Below are positions 1-11,922 of a DNA stretch of 64,000 nucleotides, piece by piece. The notes below the pieces were generated by a model. The model saw only the letters and a program-made list of their open reading frames with translations. It had not been told where the DNA came from and ran no database searches. This stretch comes from Trichuris trichiura (Eukaryota; Nematoda; Enoplea; Trichinellida; Trichuridae): contig JBAJFE010000010.1 of NCBI GenBank assembly GCA_037903355.1, positions 496,001 to 560,000 on the forward strand, given 5' to 3'. Numbering within the stretch: position 1 is the stretch's first letter; each line of letters opens with the position of its first letter. The position numbers and the translations under genes were made by a program.

Positions 1-2640
1 ACAAGCACAAAACAAGCTATAGACGCCAAATAAATGAGAAACAAACACAGCCATACTGTTAATAAGAAGGTTGATTGGCGCACGATCTACCCGAACCTGC
101 AAACACTTTACATTATATCTGCGAAACTATTTATTGTTTTTTATGTTTACTACGGCGGGAAAAGTCTTCGAATATGACCGCTGCGTACTTCCATTGCTCA
201 TATCGAATCAGCTTAAGACATAGGCACAAAATCCGTGTACTGCGAAGGTGCAGTTGATTTTGATATTTCCAAGGTGCAGTTGGCATAGGACGTCCGACAG
301 GTGCTCTGCGTTATTGCAGCGGCGTAGGGTGATGGAAAACATTGCAAAAGCTTTGATTTATAGCCGGCGGAAGTATATGGAGAACCGAGAAAATAATTGC
401 CAAAGAGTTTTCAAGAGGAACAGCTCTGCTCCGCAGGAAAAAGCAACGCCGCCGATACTTCTGCTCAGGCGCGATGCTAGGTCGCCGTCCGTCAAGGTTT
501 TCAACCACACTTCTGCTCATTGCAACTGGAGTTGAATTACTAATATGTAACACCACTGTTTCCCTAAATGCCTTTCGGAACTGGTCAATGCTTTTGAGAA
601 TAATCTTGTTTAGGACATTTAACTGAGTGTAGTGTTACCGTCAATGCGTGTTGGTTTTTAATAAAAGAAATAGAATGTTCAGCTTAACCCCACTAGTAGA
701 GAGGATATTTTTCTGTAGTCGTATTCGTAGGAAATTCTGGCTAGTCTGCGATGTCACCAACGTCGTAGTTACACAGAAGGCTTTTGCCTAAAATTGTTCA
801 CAGCTATTGTGCTGTTGTAAACTTGACAAGAAGGTTAATTTTGGTCGGCTTATCCACGTAGGCTAAGCTAAGCTTCTTTCAGCGAAAGTGCTAACTTCCA
901 ATGGGATGAAATGTGAAACTGTGCGCGACATTCACGCAGAGCAGCTGCAAAACCCACAGCTTCTATGGTACACGTGTAGTATGCATGCTTTATGTACTTG
1001 CATACGAGGAGTGTTTACATTACATACGATTTCTAAGTGGTGAAAATTACTTATAACTAAAGTAGCTGCGGTATGAATGCTCTCTACAGCATAGATGCAA
1101 TATGTATGGTAATCTATGTTATAAATTGCTCTTGATGGTTTGGTAGATCTTCTACGGCTTTTCCCGTTTTTGTCTGCATTGGTATGTGTAGTTTAAACGA
1201 AACAGTTCCTCTACCAACAGGTGGATCAGCGATTATTGGGAAAACTTGGACAGGACCAACACAGTCAACTTTAACTTTCAAAGCTTTCGGAAAGCTCTAG
1301 TTCCGTCGTCAGTGAGATGGACGATCGCTCCTTTTTCGTTTTCCAAATAGTAATTTAATTTATTTGGTAATTTTCATTCAGCTTACCAAAGGTTTTCAAC
1401 TTGCAGTAGTTCATCACTAATCCGTTTTGGTTCATATAACGCCGCCTTAAGATTTGCCCCATGGAAAATTCACTGATATTAATAGGAAGGAGCGTATTAT
1501 TTCAAGTAGGATGAAATACTAGAAGCCTTGACCTTAATTAGCTCTCGGAAATAGTTTTTCAATTTAATGGGTTGTCTTGATCTAATGGTTTCAATATGAT
1601 GATAGGCAGCAATTTTAGAATAAGCATCTGCAGCAAAGAGTTCAATTTAGTTGCCTTAACACCTTCCGCGAGATTGTGAAGTCTCCTAAGTCGATCTTCC
1701 TAGATGGTGTTTATTCGTTTCGAAATCGTTAGGAAGGTTGAATTAACCCTCATCGTTCTTATGTCGACTAATAAAGCTCTTTCTTGGAAGAGTTTTGGAC
1801 TTTCAACTTCACTCTAAGTATCATTAGCTGGCGAGGTTTTCTGGTTTGTCACGCAAATGAAAACTTCATTCTTCATAACTCGGCTCTTTCAAACCATTTG
1901 TAGTTGCCCCAAGCCAACTTGCGCATCACGGATAACGCTAGAACCCGTTATCTTAAAGCAAAAATATTATCCTGCTGTTTTTGAAGCTGTTATTCAACTA
2001 TACAACAGCGGTAGTGGCAGCAGTGCTTCAGTTTTTCTGATGCACGCTAGAAATTATTCCTTTATTTTGCCATCTTTACTGCTCACCAGAGGACACTCAC
2101 GTGCAGTAGAAGACAGTACGAACGTGCGCGAGCACAGCTTTCGAACGAACATTGTTTTACCGGAAGAATTGGTTCTCTTCTGCGCACTACGACGTCCTGA
2201 TGCTAACAACGTTTAGTCGGCGGAATATCTTCACTTTGCAATTGCGTGTGTACGGCTAAAGTAAGGGTTCAAATCTTCTGAGAACCTTTGAATGAAACCG
2301 TTAAAACCTTCGCGCTGCTCTGTTAGACTTTGATACTCATAGAGATATGCTTTGGAAGTGAAATAACTTGACTTCGCATGAGTAAATTTCCGCTTAGAAT
2401 TAGCCAGTATTTCATTTAATAAGGTACAACAGAAGATTTGTTCCTTAATCATTTCGTTTAGTATTTCTGACTAGAAACGCATTCGCGTCAAACTGTAATT
2501 CTGTTATAACTTGCGCGCTTTCGAATACAGTACGCCATTGTTAATCGTCGGTGAGTCGTTGGCAGTCGCATAACTTGTTGCTCAGAATTTGTTCGCTTGC
2601 GTACAACCTACTTATGGGTTGTATGAAGAACAAGTATAGG
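1..2640. other. Intergenic, no supported gene
   Basis: No coding region with family resemblance, splice structure or codon continuity was seen on either strand; open frames are short and overlap in several frames. Positions about 961-1110 resemble about 51975-52130 on the same strand (TATGGTACACGTGTAGTA against TGTGGTACACATGTAGTA, followed by similar blocks), so this part is a dispersed repeat. Confidence 0.6.
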
Positions 2641-2645
2641 GCAAC

Positions 2646-3090
2646 ATGGCGACAGATGATCCCGCTACGGTAAGTTCATTCTTTGAATTGGTACGAACAC
2701 AGTTCAGCAGTCCGTAACTGTTCACATTTTAAGGAATCGGATGTCAGAGGCCTTAGAGCCGCATTCCTCGGATGGAGCTGGTAATGCTTTTTGCTGTTGA
2801 GTTTCTTGACCGAGTTGTAAATTGAATTCCGTAGGTATAGGTGCTTCTTCAACCAAGGACAATCATGACTGGCCGCGGAGATGGCCCATGTGATGGAATT
2901 AAAGCGGACATGTCATTTGAAGAGGGCAAAATGTTTCGACAAGGATATCAGAAAGATTTACGCGATTGCCATATCAGAAAATGGCCAACCATACGAATCG
3001 ACAGGCGTTTACGAGTGGAAAGCGAAACCAGTTTCTTTTGAAGCGCTGAATTGTAGAAAGGGTTTCCAGCAGCTAATGAAACATTGTTAG
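2646..3090 (+). CDS. Possible small spliced gene, unresolved
   Basis: An ATG at 2646 opens eight codons (MATDDPAT) followed by a good donor (GTAAGT at 2670). A second candidate exon starts after TTTTAAG near 2735 and ends at a GTAATG donor near 2782. A third begins after CCGTAG near 2834. The last block carries a frame ending in TAG at about 3088 with a protein-like composition (ENGQPYESTGVYEWKAKPV). I could not join the exons in one frame: each simple splice choice meets a stop. It may therefore be a pseudogene, or include a splice site I misplaced. I recognise no family. A faint likeness of the last block to the HORMA fold (Cys-Phe-Asp, then beta strands) is too weak to name. Confidence 0.22.
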
Positions 3091-3364
3091 ATTTATATTT
3101 TGCATATTTCTTGCCTCCAGTTCCACGTTTCTTGCTCATTGTCTTCGATGTATTAGCTGTGGATCCTTAAGAACTGTTGATGTTGATTGAAATAAACCTT
3201 TATGCATCAATAACTTGTAGTAAAGTGGAAATACTGAAATGCAAAAACCCACTAAAAGAGCTAACTGGAAGAAGCCGTTAATAAACTTCACATGAAACAT
3301 TGGTACAGTCGTTAATAAGATAGTTGTTTGATGATAAATTCGTTGCCTACGTTTGAAGTTGGAG

Positions 3365-3622
3365 TTACAACTTTGGTGTAGTTGTCGCCGAACTGTGAGA
3401 CATTTGCGACCGAGTGATATCACGGCCGGGTTTGCTGTCGCGTTGGCTTGTCGATTTTTCCATTCTCTGTTGTTCAGAATCTTGAAGCCCCAAAACAAGG
3501 CTAGAGAAACATCCGTGAAATAATAGTAAAAAAAGAGTTACAAACGTAAGCGTAAGAAGACCGCGAAAGTGCAAGCAGTACTTTCGCTGAAGTAAGGTCA
3601 TTTCTTCTATCATTGTCGCCAT
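3365..3622 (-). CDS. Possible short single-pass membrane protein
   Basis: An 85-codon frame starts MATMIEEM and has one strongly hydrophobic segment at about residues 20-45 (GLLTLTFVTLFLLLFHG), followed by a polar Ser/Thr/Arg-rich tail. A second frame on the same strand (3136-3498) also has a hydrophobic segment near its C-terminus. No family is recognised and no splice evidence ties the two together. Chance open frames of this size are common in this window, so this is recorded only as a candidate. Confidence 0.13.
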   Translation of the reverse strand: MATMIEEMTLLQRKYCLHFRGLLTLTFVTLFLLLFHGCFSSLVLGLQDSEQQRMEKSTSQRDSKPGRDITRSQMSHSSATTTPKL

Positions 3623-3639
3623 CTCAGGGCGCTACGCGA

Positions 3640-5470
3640 GAAGTGTCGCAAAGCTTTCCTAATTATTTAATTACGTCGCATCACCGTATCGAGTATATTT
3701 CGAAGTCCACTTTATTACGTACGAATATTAATTTGTCTTTATATGAGGATGCCCACAGACCGAAAAATGCAGGTTCCCTTGTGGCAAACATATCATCATC
3801 TTGTTGAACCTTTGCTGGCGAGTATGTTGACCCGTCCTGTTTTGCCCTTAATTAAGTATAAACCAAAATTTATGCCCTGTATTTTGGCTTAGGCTTGGGT
3901 AAGGACAGGACACGATGAAGAATAGGATCCCTTTTTCCTGTGAATCAGAAAGAATAGAAACTAAGAGCAAAAGGGGCACAACGGTGACCACAAACTTTTG
4001 GTTAAAAAAGAGAAAAAAGATGAAAGAAAAAAGGATAAAAGTAAATAGGAATGAAAATTCAAGGGAAGTGGAGCAGACTGTTTAAATTCATTTGTTTACA
4101 CCCCGCCTACAGTGGCTGTTCCAACGATTTCCCCGTTATTTTATGTTGCGCTTTCACCGTGGGCTGCTGCGTGAAGGCTGCTCTGAAGTAACACCGGCCA
4201 CGTGGAGCGAACCTCGATGAGTTAAGGATCGACTTGACGGAAAACCACGTCGGCTGGCAACACTGAAGAGCTCCTCACCAGAGGATCCTGGTGAAGGCAA
4301 GGAGAGCTTTTGTGATAGTTTTGTTTGTTTGGTTGTTTTCGTTGACGACAGCCCATGGTTGGGGTTGAAAGCTCTGCAACAAAACTTTTTGATGAAAAAC
4401 GGGAGACCCGTAAAAAAGAGAAGAAACAAACGTCTTGTTTACTGAATTCCAACGGCAAACGTAGGGTATTTAGGGTGCGAGAACCCATTGTCATACTGTA
4501 AGTTTGACTCCCTTTCTCATTTACTCTACTCTAAAGCTACGCCTAAACAAGAGGGAATATTCTAATTTAGGCTGCGGTAAAGGAAAACGAAGATGGCGGG
4601 TATTTTTGCCAGATAAGGCAGAACTGGATGGCAGCACGTTCGCCTGAAAGGAACCTGCATTTTCCTAACGATAAGGGGGACAAGTGGCAAGACTCCATGC
4701 GTTTCGCGCACTTTATTCCAATGCGCCTAAATGTTCATTCTTAAACTTAAAAATAATACTTCAGGTCTTTGCCCTTTTGTTCCCGGCCAAAAGTAGCCGT
4801 TGTCCGCACGGGGCAGAACCTGTTGTTTTGAATACAGAAGAGACTATCAGAGATCCGGTTGTATTCATCTTAGGTAGCAAAGAAAGGGATTGGCAGTGGC
4901 AAGTTTGTGAATAATTTATGGAGGAAGCAGCCACCGAACATTTATAGATACCAAAATTGGCGGAATGACCATAACTACGTGCACGATTACATGGTGAATT
5001 TTCCGTTTAGTAATTTTCTACGCCCATTCGACGCTAAGATACTCTAACAGCTGTGAGAAGACATTGCTCCATGGATTCAGTAACTAGCGAAAGGTACGTC
5101 ATATTGTGGCTACTTTCAACAGGGACGAAAGAGCAAAGATCCTATAATTTTGCTGCTTGAATACGAACTTCGGGCAGTCTAATGTTCGTAGTCCCATCTC
5201 ATATTTAAATGAAGTGCATGTACGCAACAGCTCGCTTGAGGAATATTTAGCCGCAACAAACGCGCCAAAACTCTCCTTAGTATTACCTACGATTGGAACG
5301 TTACGCTACGTTCGGCATAGCTCCATGTCGTCTCATATTTTCAGATTAGACGAATAGTTTGCCTACTCTCGCTGAAGTCACCTATCATTACGGTGTAAAA
5401 CGGTAGTTGCGCATTGCATGACAAAAACGCGTGACTGCGCTGGGGTTACAAAGTGCAAAAAGATTCGCAT
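3640..5470. other. Intergenic, no supported gene
   Basis: No recognisable gene. Near 3890 there is GGCTTAGGCTTGGGTAAGG followed by ACAGGA, related to the TTAGGC-containing repeat seen near 46345, 62043 and 62283. Confidence 0.55.
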
Positions 5471-5480
5471 TCGATTTAGT

Positions 5481-5496
5481 GGCCCTGAAAAGGGCC
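5481..5496 (-). terminator. Histone mRNA 3' stem-loop
   Basis: Read on the minus strand the site is GGCCCTTTTCAGGGCC followed by ACTAA. It is a 6-bp stem with a 4-nt loop matching the metazoan histone 3' processing element bound by SLBP. It lies about 35 nt after the H2B stop codon, the normal distance. This indicates a replication-dependent, non-polyadenylated histone mRNA. Histone downstream element candidates (the purine/T-rich GAATCTTTTT just after) are plausible but not certain. Confidence 0.93.
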
Positions 5497-5530
5497 GTTT
5501 GGGGTCAAATGACAGCAACAGAGTTGCCGC

Positions 5531-5902
5531 CTACTTGGTGCTCATGTACTTGTCTACTGCCTTTATCCCTTCGTTTACCGCGTGCCTGCTGAGCTCACCC
5601 TTCAGCAAAAGCCGAACTGCAGCTTGGATTTCTCTCGCGCCGATCGTATGGCGCTTGCTGTGATGGGCCAGACGGGAAGCCTCTGATGCTATTCGATCAA
5701 ACATGTCATTGACGAAGCTGTTCATGATCCACATTGACTTGCAGCTTATTTTCAGTTCAGGATGATATAACTTCAGCATCTTGTAAATGTAACTGGTGAA
5801 CGACTCCTTCCTTTTCTTCCTTCTTTTCTTGTCACTACTCGTTGTCGTCATGCGAGAGCTCCCAGCTTGCATCGCGCTTTCATCTGTAGATTTCTCAGCC
5901 AT
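5531..5902 (-). CDS. Divergent histone H2B
   Basis: Core nucleosomal histone that pairs with H2A. The chosen start is the seventh codon (MAEKSTDE) of a frame that could begin at 5920, giving about 123 residues, the usual H2B length. A basic tail ([11 protein letters not shown]) leads into the histone fold, with [48 protein letters not shown] and the C-terminal helix [21 protein letters not shown] all visible. It departs from canonical H2B at normally fixed places: SSKAMSIMNSF is [11 protein letters not shown] here, LAHYNKRST is LAHHSKRHT, and LLLPGEL is LLLKGEL. The Lys before YMS corresponds to the conserved ubiquitination site. It is intronless and followed by a canonical histone stem-loop, so it is probably S-phase or germline expressed. 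No H2A partner lies next to it. Confidence 0.93.
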   Translation of the reverse strand: MAEKSTDESAMQAGSSRMTTTSSDKKRRKKRKESFTSYIYKMLKLYHPELKISCKSMWIMNSFVNDMFDRIASEASRLAHHSKRHTIGAREIQAAVRLLLKGELSRHAVNEGIKAVDKYMSTK

Positions 5903-5948
5903 CTCAAAAACTGCGAGCAAAAAATGACAAATGCCTATTCGACGGCGG

Positions 5949-5956
5949 TATAAATA
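5949..5956. promoter_or_regulatory. TATA-like sequence upstream of H2B
   Basis: TATAAATA (plus strand), read TATTTATA on the gene strand, lies about 50 nt upstream of the H2B start codon, in a place suited to a core promoter. The orientation is better for a plus-strand promoter, but no plus-strand histone follows. Weak call. Confidence 0.3.
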
Positions 5957-5959
5957 AGC

Positions 5960-8900
5960 GGCTGGGAAGCCATCTGGGTTAGCGTTGACTAATCACGATC
6001 GACGTTCGAGCCAGTAGCGGTAGTGTAGTACGCCCACGCATTATTTACTAGGTTGCTTCGTAAGTTCACTCCGCTTTCTCGACCTCTTCGATTATCGGAA
6101 TTCGGCGAGCAGAACAGTAGAATCATAGTGCAATGAACGATGTCAATTTTGCAAGCTTTCTTCTTCTTTGAAGAAATAGTTTGGTTTTTTTAATACACCG
6201 CCTTACGCTTTGTGTCGTTCCTACAATTCGGTAAATTGGTCTCAGAGCAAACTACTTTTACTTTAGCAGTGGTAAGGACAGTTTGGCGTGCAAGCAGTAG
6301 TACAAAGTCCTAAAGCAATTGCTGTCTGAACATCTATAATCTTTGCCTCGCTTTCTCGGCTTATTGCTAAGCTACTATTGTGTTCAGCTTATCAGTTTTT
6401 TCGCTAGTTTATGTTGATGACAGATTTGTTTAAAAAGTTTGGTTTTTTGTCGTATTTGTATGGTTTAAATGCAAGTGAGCTGATAGGTGCAAGAGCTGCT
6501 TTTCAAAAAATAGAACTTAGTATGCTCGCAGGCTAAGCAGAACTGATAAATAAAGAAAGCCGTCGGTTATCGGCATTTTTCATGATTGAAACTACGCCTT
6601 GCATTAATCACGCTCGATAATTGAGTTTCCACTGTACAAACCGTTCGATCAACAAACCCTTTGCTATTTGCTACTTCTGTTCAACGACTGGCCAGTTGTT
6701 CTATCTTGTGTCTATAAAAACGCAAGGGTTTGGAGGAGCAGGAGAAGAAGTTGGATAGCTATTTTTGGAACTCTATCATCGTTGAAGAAAACGCTGCAGT
6801 AGAGGACAGCATATGATCAGAAAAATGGTAATTAGATGAAGCGAAGTCTGGCAAATAGCTTGGAAACGGAAAAACCTCCCGTCTGGCTTTATGAGGGCTT
6901 GTTTTTGTGACCGTTCTTGGGCGTGGTCGCGCACTGCCGTGCTGCAGGATGAGGATATGTTGCTTCTTCTGCCTTTTCTGTTGAACTGCGCTGGCCTAAC
7001 GCCTTAAATGTTCCACACAGATTGTAGCGGTGACAGGCTGATTCTTTGGAAACTACTCGAAATGTATGACACTTTCACAATCCCATCAGACGAGGAGCAT
7101 AGTTTTTCGTCGATGCAATTCAGGCTTTGCTCACGAGGTTTAATCCTTACCAGAACTCAGCCACTTTTTCCTTTGCTTCATGTTGACGTGCAGATGTCAC
7201 TACTGGTCACCTGTAGTGATCTGGCTGAAGACCAAGGATCGAGCGAAGAGAAAACTTGAGTCAGAAACGCGCCAGACGTTTAGAGCTCACTCTATGCGGA
7301 ATAGCTTTGTTGGCTAGCTCTGCTTCCTAGCCACGCTTAAACCAACGGAGGCGGTCAGACGTCTCATGCTGGTACATAGAGGTGGATTAGCTTCTGTTGC
7401 CGTAAAGAATTATCTATCCGTACATACACAACGCTGAATAGTAAGGATGGTAGTAAATACGAATGATGTTCAATTTCAACGTATTGTTAAAGCCACAAGT
7501 TGAAGTTTAGCGAAGTGCTGGTCCTCCTTTGCGCGTGAGCATTCAGGAATACGAAGATTAGTTGTCCTGTGCGACGCATTCGTGCAACAGCAGTACTCTT
7601 TTCTATTTACAGCCGTTCTGCTGGATGTATTTCTGGCTTTAACAGGAAACCGGTCTTGCAGTGGAACAGCAGGATACGAACCCTTATGTTACCATCCATA
7701 CAACGCATTTTTTTAGCTACCAAAGGACCTTGTCGAACGGCTGAGATAAATGAGAGTCTGTTCTTCTCGCGGAAGAAATCTAATGCGGCCGCATGTACAG
7801 CAGGAATAACAATGGTTATTCGTTGGCACTTGGCGAAAAACTCGCGAATGCATCATCGTTCACGTAGAAGACCATTCGAGCAACACTTTGATACCACTGA
7901 TATGGTAATACATTTGAGCTGAGTGTACAATCATTAGCGATAAGTAGCGCGCGCTTACTGCAAGCAGCCGCAGGAAGAACAACTGCATCTTCGCATTGAG
8001 CATTCAGATTATTTTGTTTACAAAACGAATTGTGCCACCCACACGCTGAAGATGGAGTCTATGTAGTCACAGCTGAAGTGGCGCGATGAAGAATGAATCA
8101 GCACACACACACAGGAACATGGTGGACTTCTATTTAAAGGATTTAATGGTGTGCAGATGGGGATAGACGACGAAGCGTTCCATAACATTTTGCGAGAGGT
8201 CGCCATCATGTTCCCGCCTCACTGATACACGTTGTTTACATGTAGTTCCTCGTGTTACCATTGTTATTTATCATTGATGAGTACGTTTGTTTTTCTTGAA
8301 CAGAGCTTCTTCAAGGAAATGTGACCGCTGCATGCAGTGTAAGCATAAATAGAAAATGCATGGCATTATTATTTGGATACCAACGCTTCTAACCGCGCAG
8401 ATCAAACATAAACTGAAAATAATTTCGACTTAAGATTCGAAGTGCGGTTCGGCGCACCGTCATAATGGGAAAGGCTATGTTGAAGGCTGTTTGTAAGGGA
8501 TAAAAGCAGCATTAAAAATAGGAATGTCTATCATAGCTACAATGGGTTGTCAGTCAGAGCTGCGAGGGTTTTCCGGGCGGGGGCTCGAATGGGACTCGAA
8601 CAAAATTTAACTGTACTGGCTTGTCGAAGACATAGACAGGTATTTAATCGTGTATACTGTTTGGCATGAGAGCAGCCATGTGCAAAATGAAATTTACTTC
8701 AGAAGAAAACGGAACGACCTAACGAAACTATCGAATGGTCAGCGCGTTCTGTCCTCGAGTCGTTTCGTTCTCACGGTTTGGTGCTTAACAGTAGGTTATC
8801 ATTGGTCGTGAAAAACGAGGAAAAGTTGAAAGTAAGTCGAAAAGTGGTAGCAGCAGAGCTGATGTGCGGTTTCAGCTCGGTCGTGTTCATTGTCTGCTTC

Positions 8901-9985
8901 GACGATGGGACTATGCTGAACGAATTAGATTTGAAGCTCCAATGTTCCCGACTGCAGTCATAGAATACTTTACGGCGTGATTCTGGAGTTGGAGGTAAGT
9001 AAAGTTCGCGCTACTAAAAGAGTCACAGATCATCCAACGGCATTCGGAATTGACTTCACAAAAGGACTAAGAACTGATCAGGTTTTCGAAAGGCGTGAAA
9101 GTTACTCAACGGGGGAGGCGTGCTGCAGAACATCCAAACCTGCCTTCTGGCAAAGAAAAGCGAGAGGAATATTGTCGAGAAAGACTGAGAAGAACTCGTT
9201 CTTCTCTTTGACCCAAAACGGCTCTTTTCAAGAATACCACATTGGACGAAATGTTGCGTGTGGAAAGAGCGCGCTATTAAAAAGTAGAATAATTTGAAGT
9301 TTAAAAAACTGAAGCAGCTAACAGACAGTGTTTGCTCCTAGCAAGTGAAAAATGGAAAGAACTACAAGATACTCAGGTTAACCAGAGTTTTCTGGCGGTC
9401 TGTTTGGTCTTTACAAAAGCGTATGTTTCTTACAAACGTTCAAGGAAATTCCAGGATACCTTGGCTTCAATTTTCAGCATGTGCATCGCATGTTGAGGGA
9501 GGTTGCAAGGGTTTCCGAAACGCTACTGGAACTTTGGTAAATGAAAAACTGTTTACAACTGTGAGACAGAAATTATGAAACAGCTACATTGCTAAAGGAT
9601 AAGAAAAATGCTTTGCTACCCTTTTGTCGGGAACGTGAACACCTACAAAGGAATTAAGTAACACGTTACGTGACGTCATTCCAACTCGTCAAGTAGGCAT
9701 AGCATTAATACTGATATAAGGAGAAACTGGGTACCCAATAAATGAGGCGACATTTTGGATAGCCAATGACTTCTTAAAAACATGATGTTTTTTTGTACGG
9801 GAGTGTGAGTTTTCATATTGACAAATGTCTTTATTACGGATTGTCTCCCGTTGTGAAAAATGCCAATGACTTCTTTCACTAAAGATCAAAGAGCATCCCG
9901 GATTTACGAATTACGATTAAAACAACATCCGCTACCGACAGCAAACGATGCTATTAACGCCTAGAATATCAAACACGCGGTAGGG
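5960..9985. other. Intergenic, no supported gene
   Basis: About 4 kb with only short, overlapping open frames on both strands. I checked the longer ones (7008-7259, 7569-7922, 8977-9297 plus) for motifs, signal peptides and splice sites and found nothing that supports a gene. Confidence 0.55.
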
Positions 9986-9987
9986 AT

Positions 9988-9993
9988 TTTATT
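9988..9993 (-). promoter_or_regulatory. Poly(A) signal of the TRMT2A-like gene
   Basis: AATAAA on the minus strand (within CTCCAATAAAATCC), about 60 nt after the stop codon of the methyltransferase gene. It is the natural 3' end signal for that transcript. Confidence 0.7.
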
Positions 9994-10052
9994 GGAGCAT
10001 AGCCTCAAATGAACGATCATCTTTTTTCAACTACGAATCGGTAACCATAAAG

Positions 10053-11693
10053 TCATCCGTTTTTTTCAAAAAGCAGCAATAATTCGTAATGCTCCGTCAT
10101 GGGGAACATATCGACAGGTATAGCGTTTTTCAGGCTAAACGGACTGCCAGGAAACCGATTTGAAGTTCGACGACATAGATCAACGAAATTTCTGCTAGCG
10201 CCTCTCCTGTCACATGAAACATACACTAAGAAGCGCAGGGCATGACATTTTCTCAATGCAATGATTACATGCTGACCAATGCCTGCTCGAGGAGGGTCTA
10301 AGACACCAATACATGTTGACCATTTCACTGTTTGAAGTTCTGTAACACTGTCAATGAGATCTTCTGCCTTGCCGCAAAAATACTCGCAGTGCTTCACTTC
10401 GTTGGCAGACGCATTTTCTTTCGCGTCTTCAACCGCTTCCTTGACGAATTCAATTCCAATGACATGCTTGTAGTTCTTTGCAAGGAACACACCAATTGTT
10501 CCTGTTCCACAACAAAGGTCTAATAGAATATCCGCCTTCGTTGATTTGCATAGTTCTTCAATCGCGCTATACAACACTTCGCATCCTTTCGTGTTCACTT
10601 GGAAAAAGGCCGATGGTGAAATGCGAAAGCGCATATTGAAAAGCCTTTCGTAGACGAACGGACATCCGCCAAGAAGTTCGTAACGGGGCATGTCGCTTGA
10701 ATTGACCAGTTCTTGATAGTATACGGACGATATGCGAAACGTTATCAAATCCTGATAAAGGAAGTGGTCCACAAGCTGTCTTTTCAATTTTGCAACACAC
10801 GTTTCGTTTAACCCGGACGGATTAACTGTTATGATGATTAGTATATCCATTTGGTAGCAACGTACTGTCAACATGCGCCAAAAACCTTGCTTTGTATCGA
10901 CGTTATAGGGTGGTTTATCCGAAGATAGGATAAAACTGCGGAATCGTCTTACAACAGATTTCATCATCGTTGGAATATGCTTGCAGTCATCTACGGGCGC
11001 GACCGTGCAACCTTCTCTATGGCGAGTAAGCCTAAAGCCAACTTCTGGAGATCCATTGTTGTAACCAACAGAAAATTCGCATTTATTGCGATAGCTTTCC
11101 TGTTTGGGTGACGGACGAATAGCCTGCAAAATCCCGTAGTGTTCACTGGTCGGAATCGGTTCATTGCCAACGAAGGATATTTCCGCGGAGACGCTCTTCA
11201 AAAATGCCAAGCAGTTGTTTTGCTTCCGATTTAACTGCTCCTCGTATGGAACGTCATGCCATGGAGTAACAACGTCAGTAATACTAGTAGAGTCGCTTCC
11301 TGCTGAACTACTTTCTCGAAATCGCTTTATGCCTTCCATGGACTTTGACCAATCAGCCCCAGCCTTTCTAGCTCTAAGAGTACGCTTTTTCAGTGTGAAG
11401 CCGTTCAACTTCTCTATGGCCAGCGTTGATAGTTCATTGGTTTCAAATGTCAAGTATATATGATCTCCCACCGGGCAGAGTTTTTTCGGATTTAGTCCAA
11501 GGCGACCACACAGTTTTCTTGCATCCTTGGGACCAACGAAACGAGGCCAGTTATGAACAATAACGCAGCTCGATTTTTCAGCAGGCAAATTTGTTGCAGT
11601 CCCGCCAACACTTTCGCTAACATTTTCTGTACTTACGTCTGCTACTTCAGCCGACTCCTCCATCCAGCGAAACGACGTTCGAACGTTGGGCAA
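10053..11693 (-). CDS. TRMT2A: tRNA (uracil-5-)-methyltransferase, TRMT2A type
   Basis: Predicted SAM-dependent enzyme that makes 5-methyluridine in the T-loop of tRNA (position 54 in the family). The single open frame of 546 codons starts MPNVRTSF; MEESAEVAD at residue 11 is an alternative start. An RRM-like N-terminal domain occupies about residues 42-110 (SCVIVHNWPRFV, KKLCPVGDHIYLTF). The RNA m5U MTase core follows, with FFQVNT, the SAM loop DLCCGTGTIG at about 392-401, DPPRAG at 466-471, the catalytic Cys at about 494 in VYVSCD, and the general-base Glu at about 537 in MFPMTEHYE. All key residues are present, so it should be active. Length and RRM-plus-MTase order match animal TRMT2A rather than bacterial TrmA. 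It has no intron although other genes here are intron-rich, so a retrocopy origin is possible. Confidence 0.95.
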   Translation of the reverse strand: MPNVRTSFRWMEESAEVADVSTENVSESVGGTATNLPAEKSSCVIVHNWPRFVGPKDARKLCGRLGLNPKKLCPVGDHIYLTFETNELSTLAIEKLNGFTLKKRTLRARKAGADWSKSMEGIKRFRESSSAGSDSTSITDVVTPWHDVPYEEQLNRKQNNCLAFLKSVSAEISFVGNEPIPTSEHYGILQAIRPSPKQESYRNKCEFSVGYNNGSPEVGFRLTRHREGCTVAPVDDCKHIPTMMKSVVRRFRSFILSSDKPPYNVDTKQGFWRMLTVRCYQMDILIIITVNPSGLNETCVAKLKRQLVDHFLYQDLITFRISSVYYQELVNSSDMPRYELLGGCPFVYERLFNMRFRISPSAFFQVNTKGCEVLYSAIEELCKSTKADILLDLCCGTGTIGVFLAKNYKHVIGIEFVKEAVEDAKENASANEVKHCEYFCGKAEDLIDSVTELQTVKWSTCIGVLDPPRAGIGQHVIIALRKCHALRFLVYVSCDRRGASRNFVDLCRRTSNRFPGSPFSLKNAIPVDMFPMTEHYELLLLFEKNG

Positions 11694-11922
11694 TACTACT
11701 CGTACGCAAGCACAGTGCAGTAAACAGTAATCAAGTCATGCGCAGTAGAATGCATATCAACCGAAACGTTTTTTGTTCGATCGAACAAAGCGAATTTGCT
11801 ACTTTTTAAATATCATAACACCATGGAAAGCGATTAAATAAGGGCCTAGCGCCCGCTATTCAATTTGTTTATTGAATTAAAAACGACTGCTTTCAGTATT
11901 AGGACGACTGCTTTTAGTAATA

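Noticed and set aside
2881..3090. HORMA-domain exon
   Set aside because: Resemblance rests on a few residues and no neighbouring exon supports it.
5950..6200. A divergent H2A partner for the H2B gene
   Set aside because: No H2A-like frame is present within several kilobases upstream.
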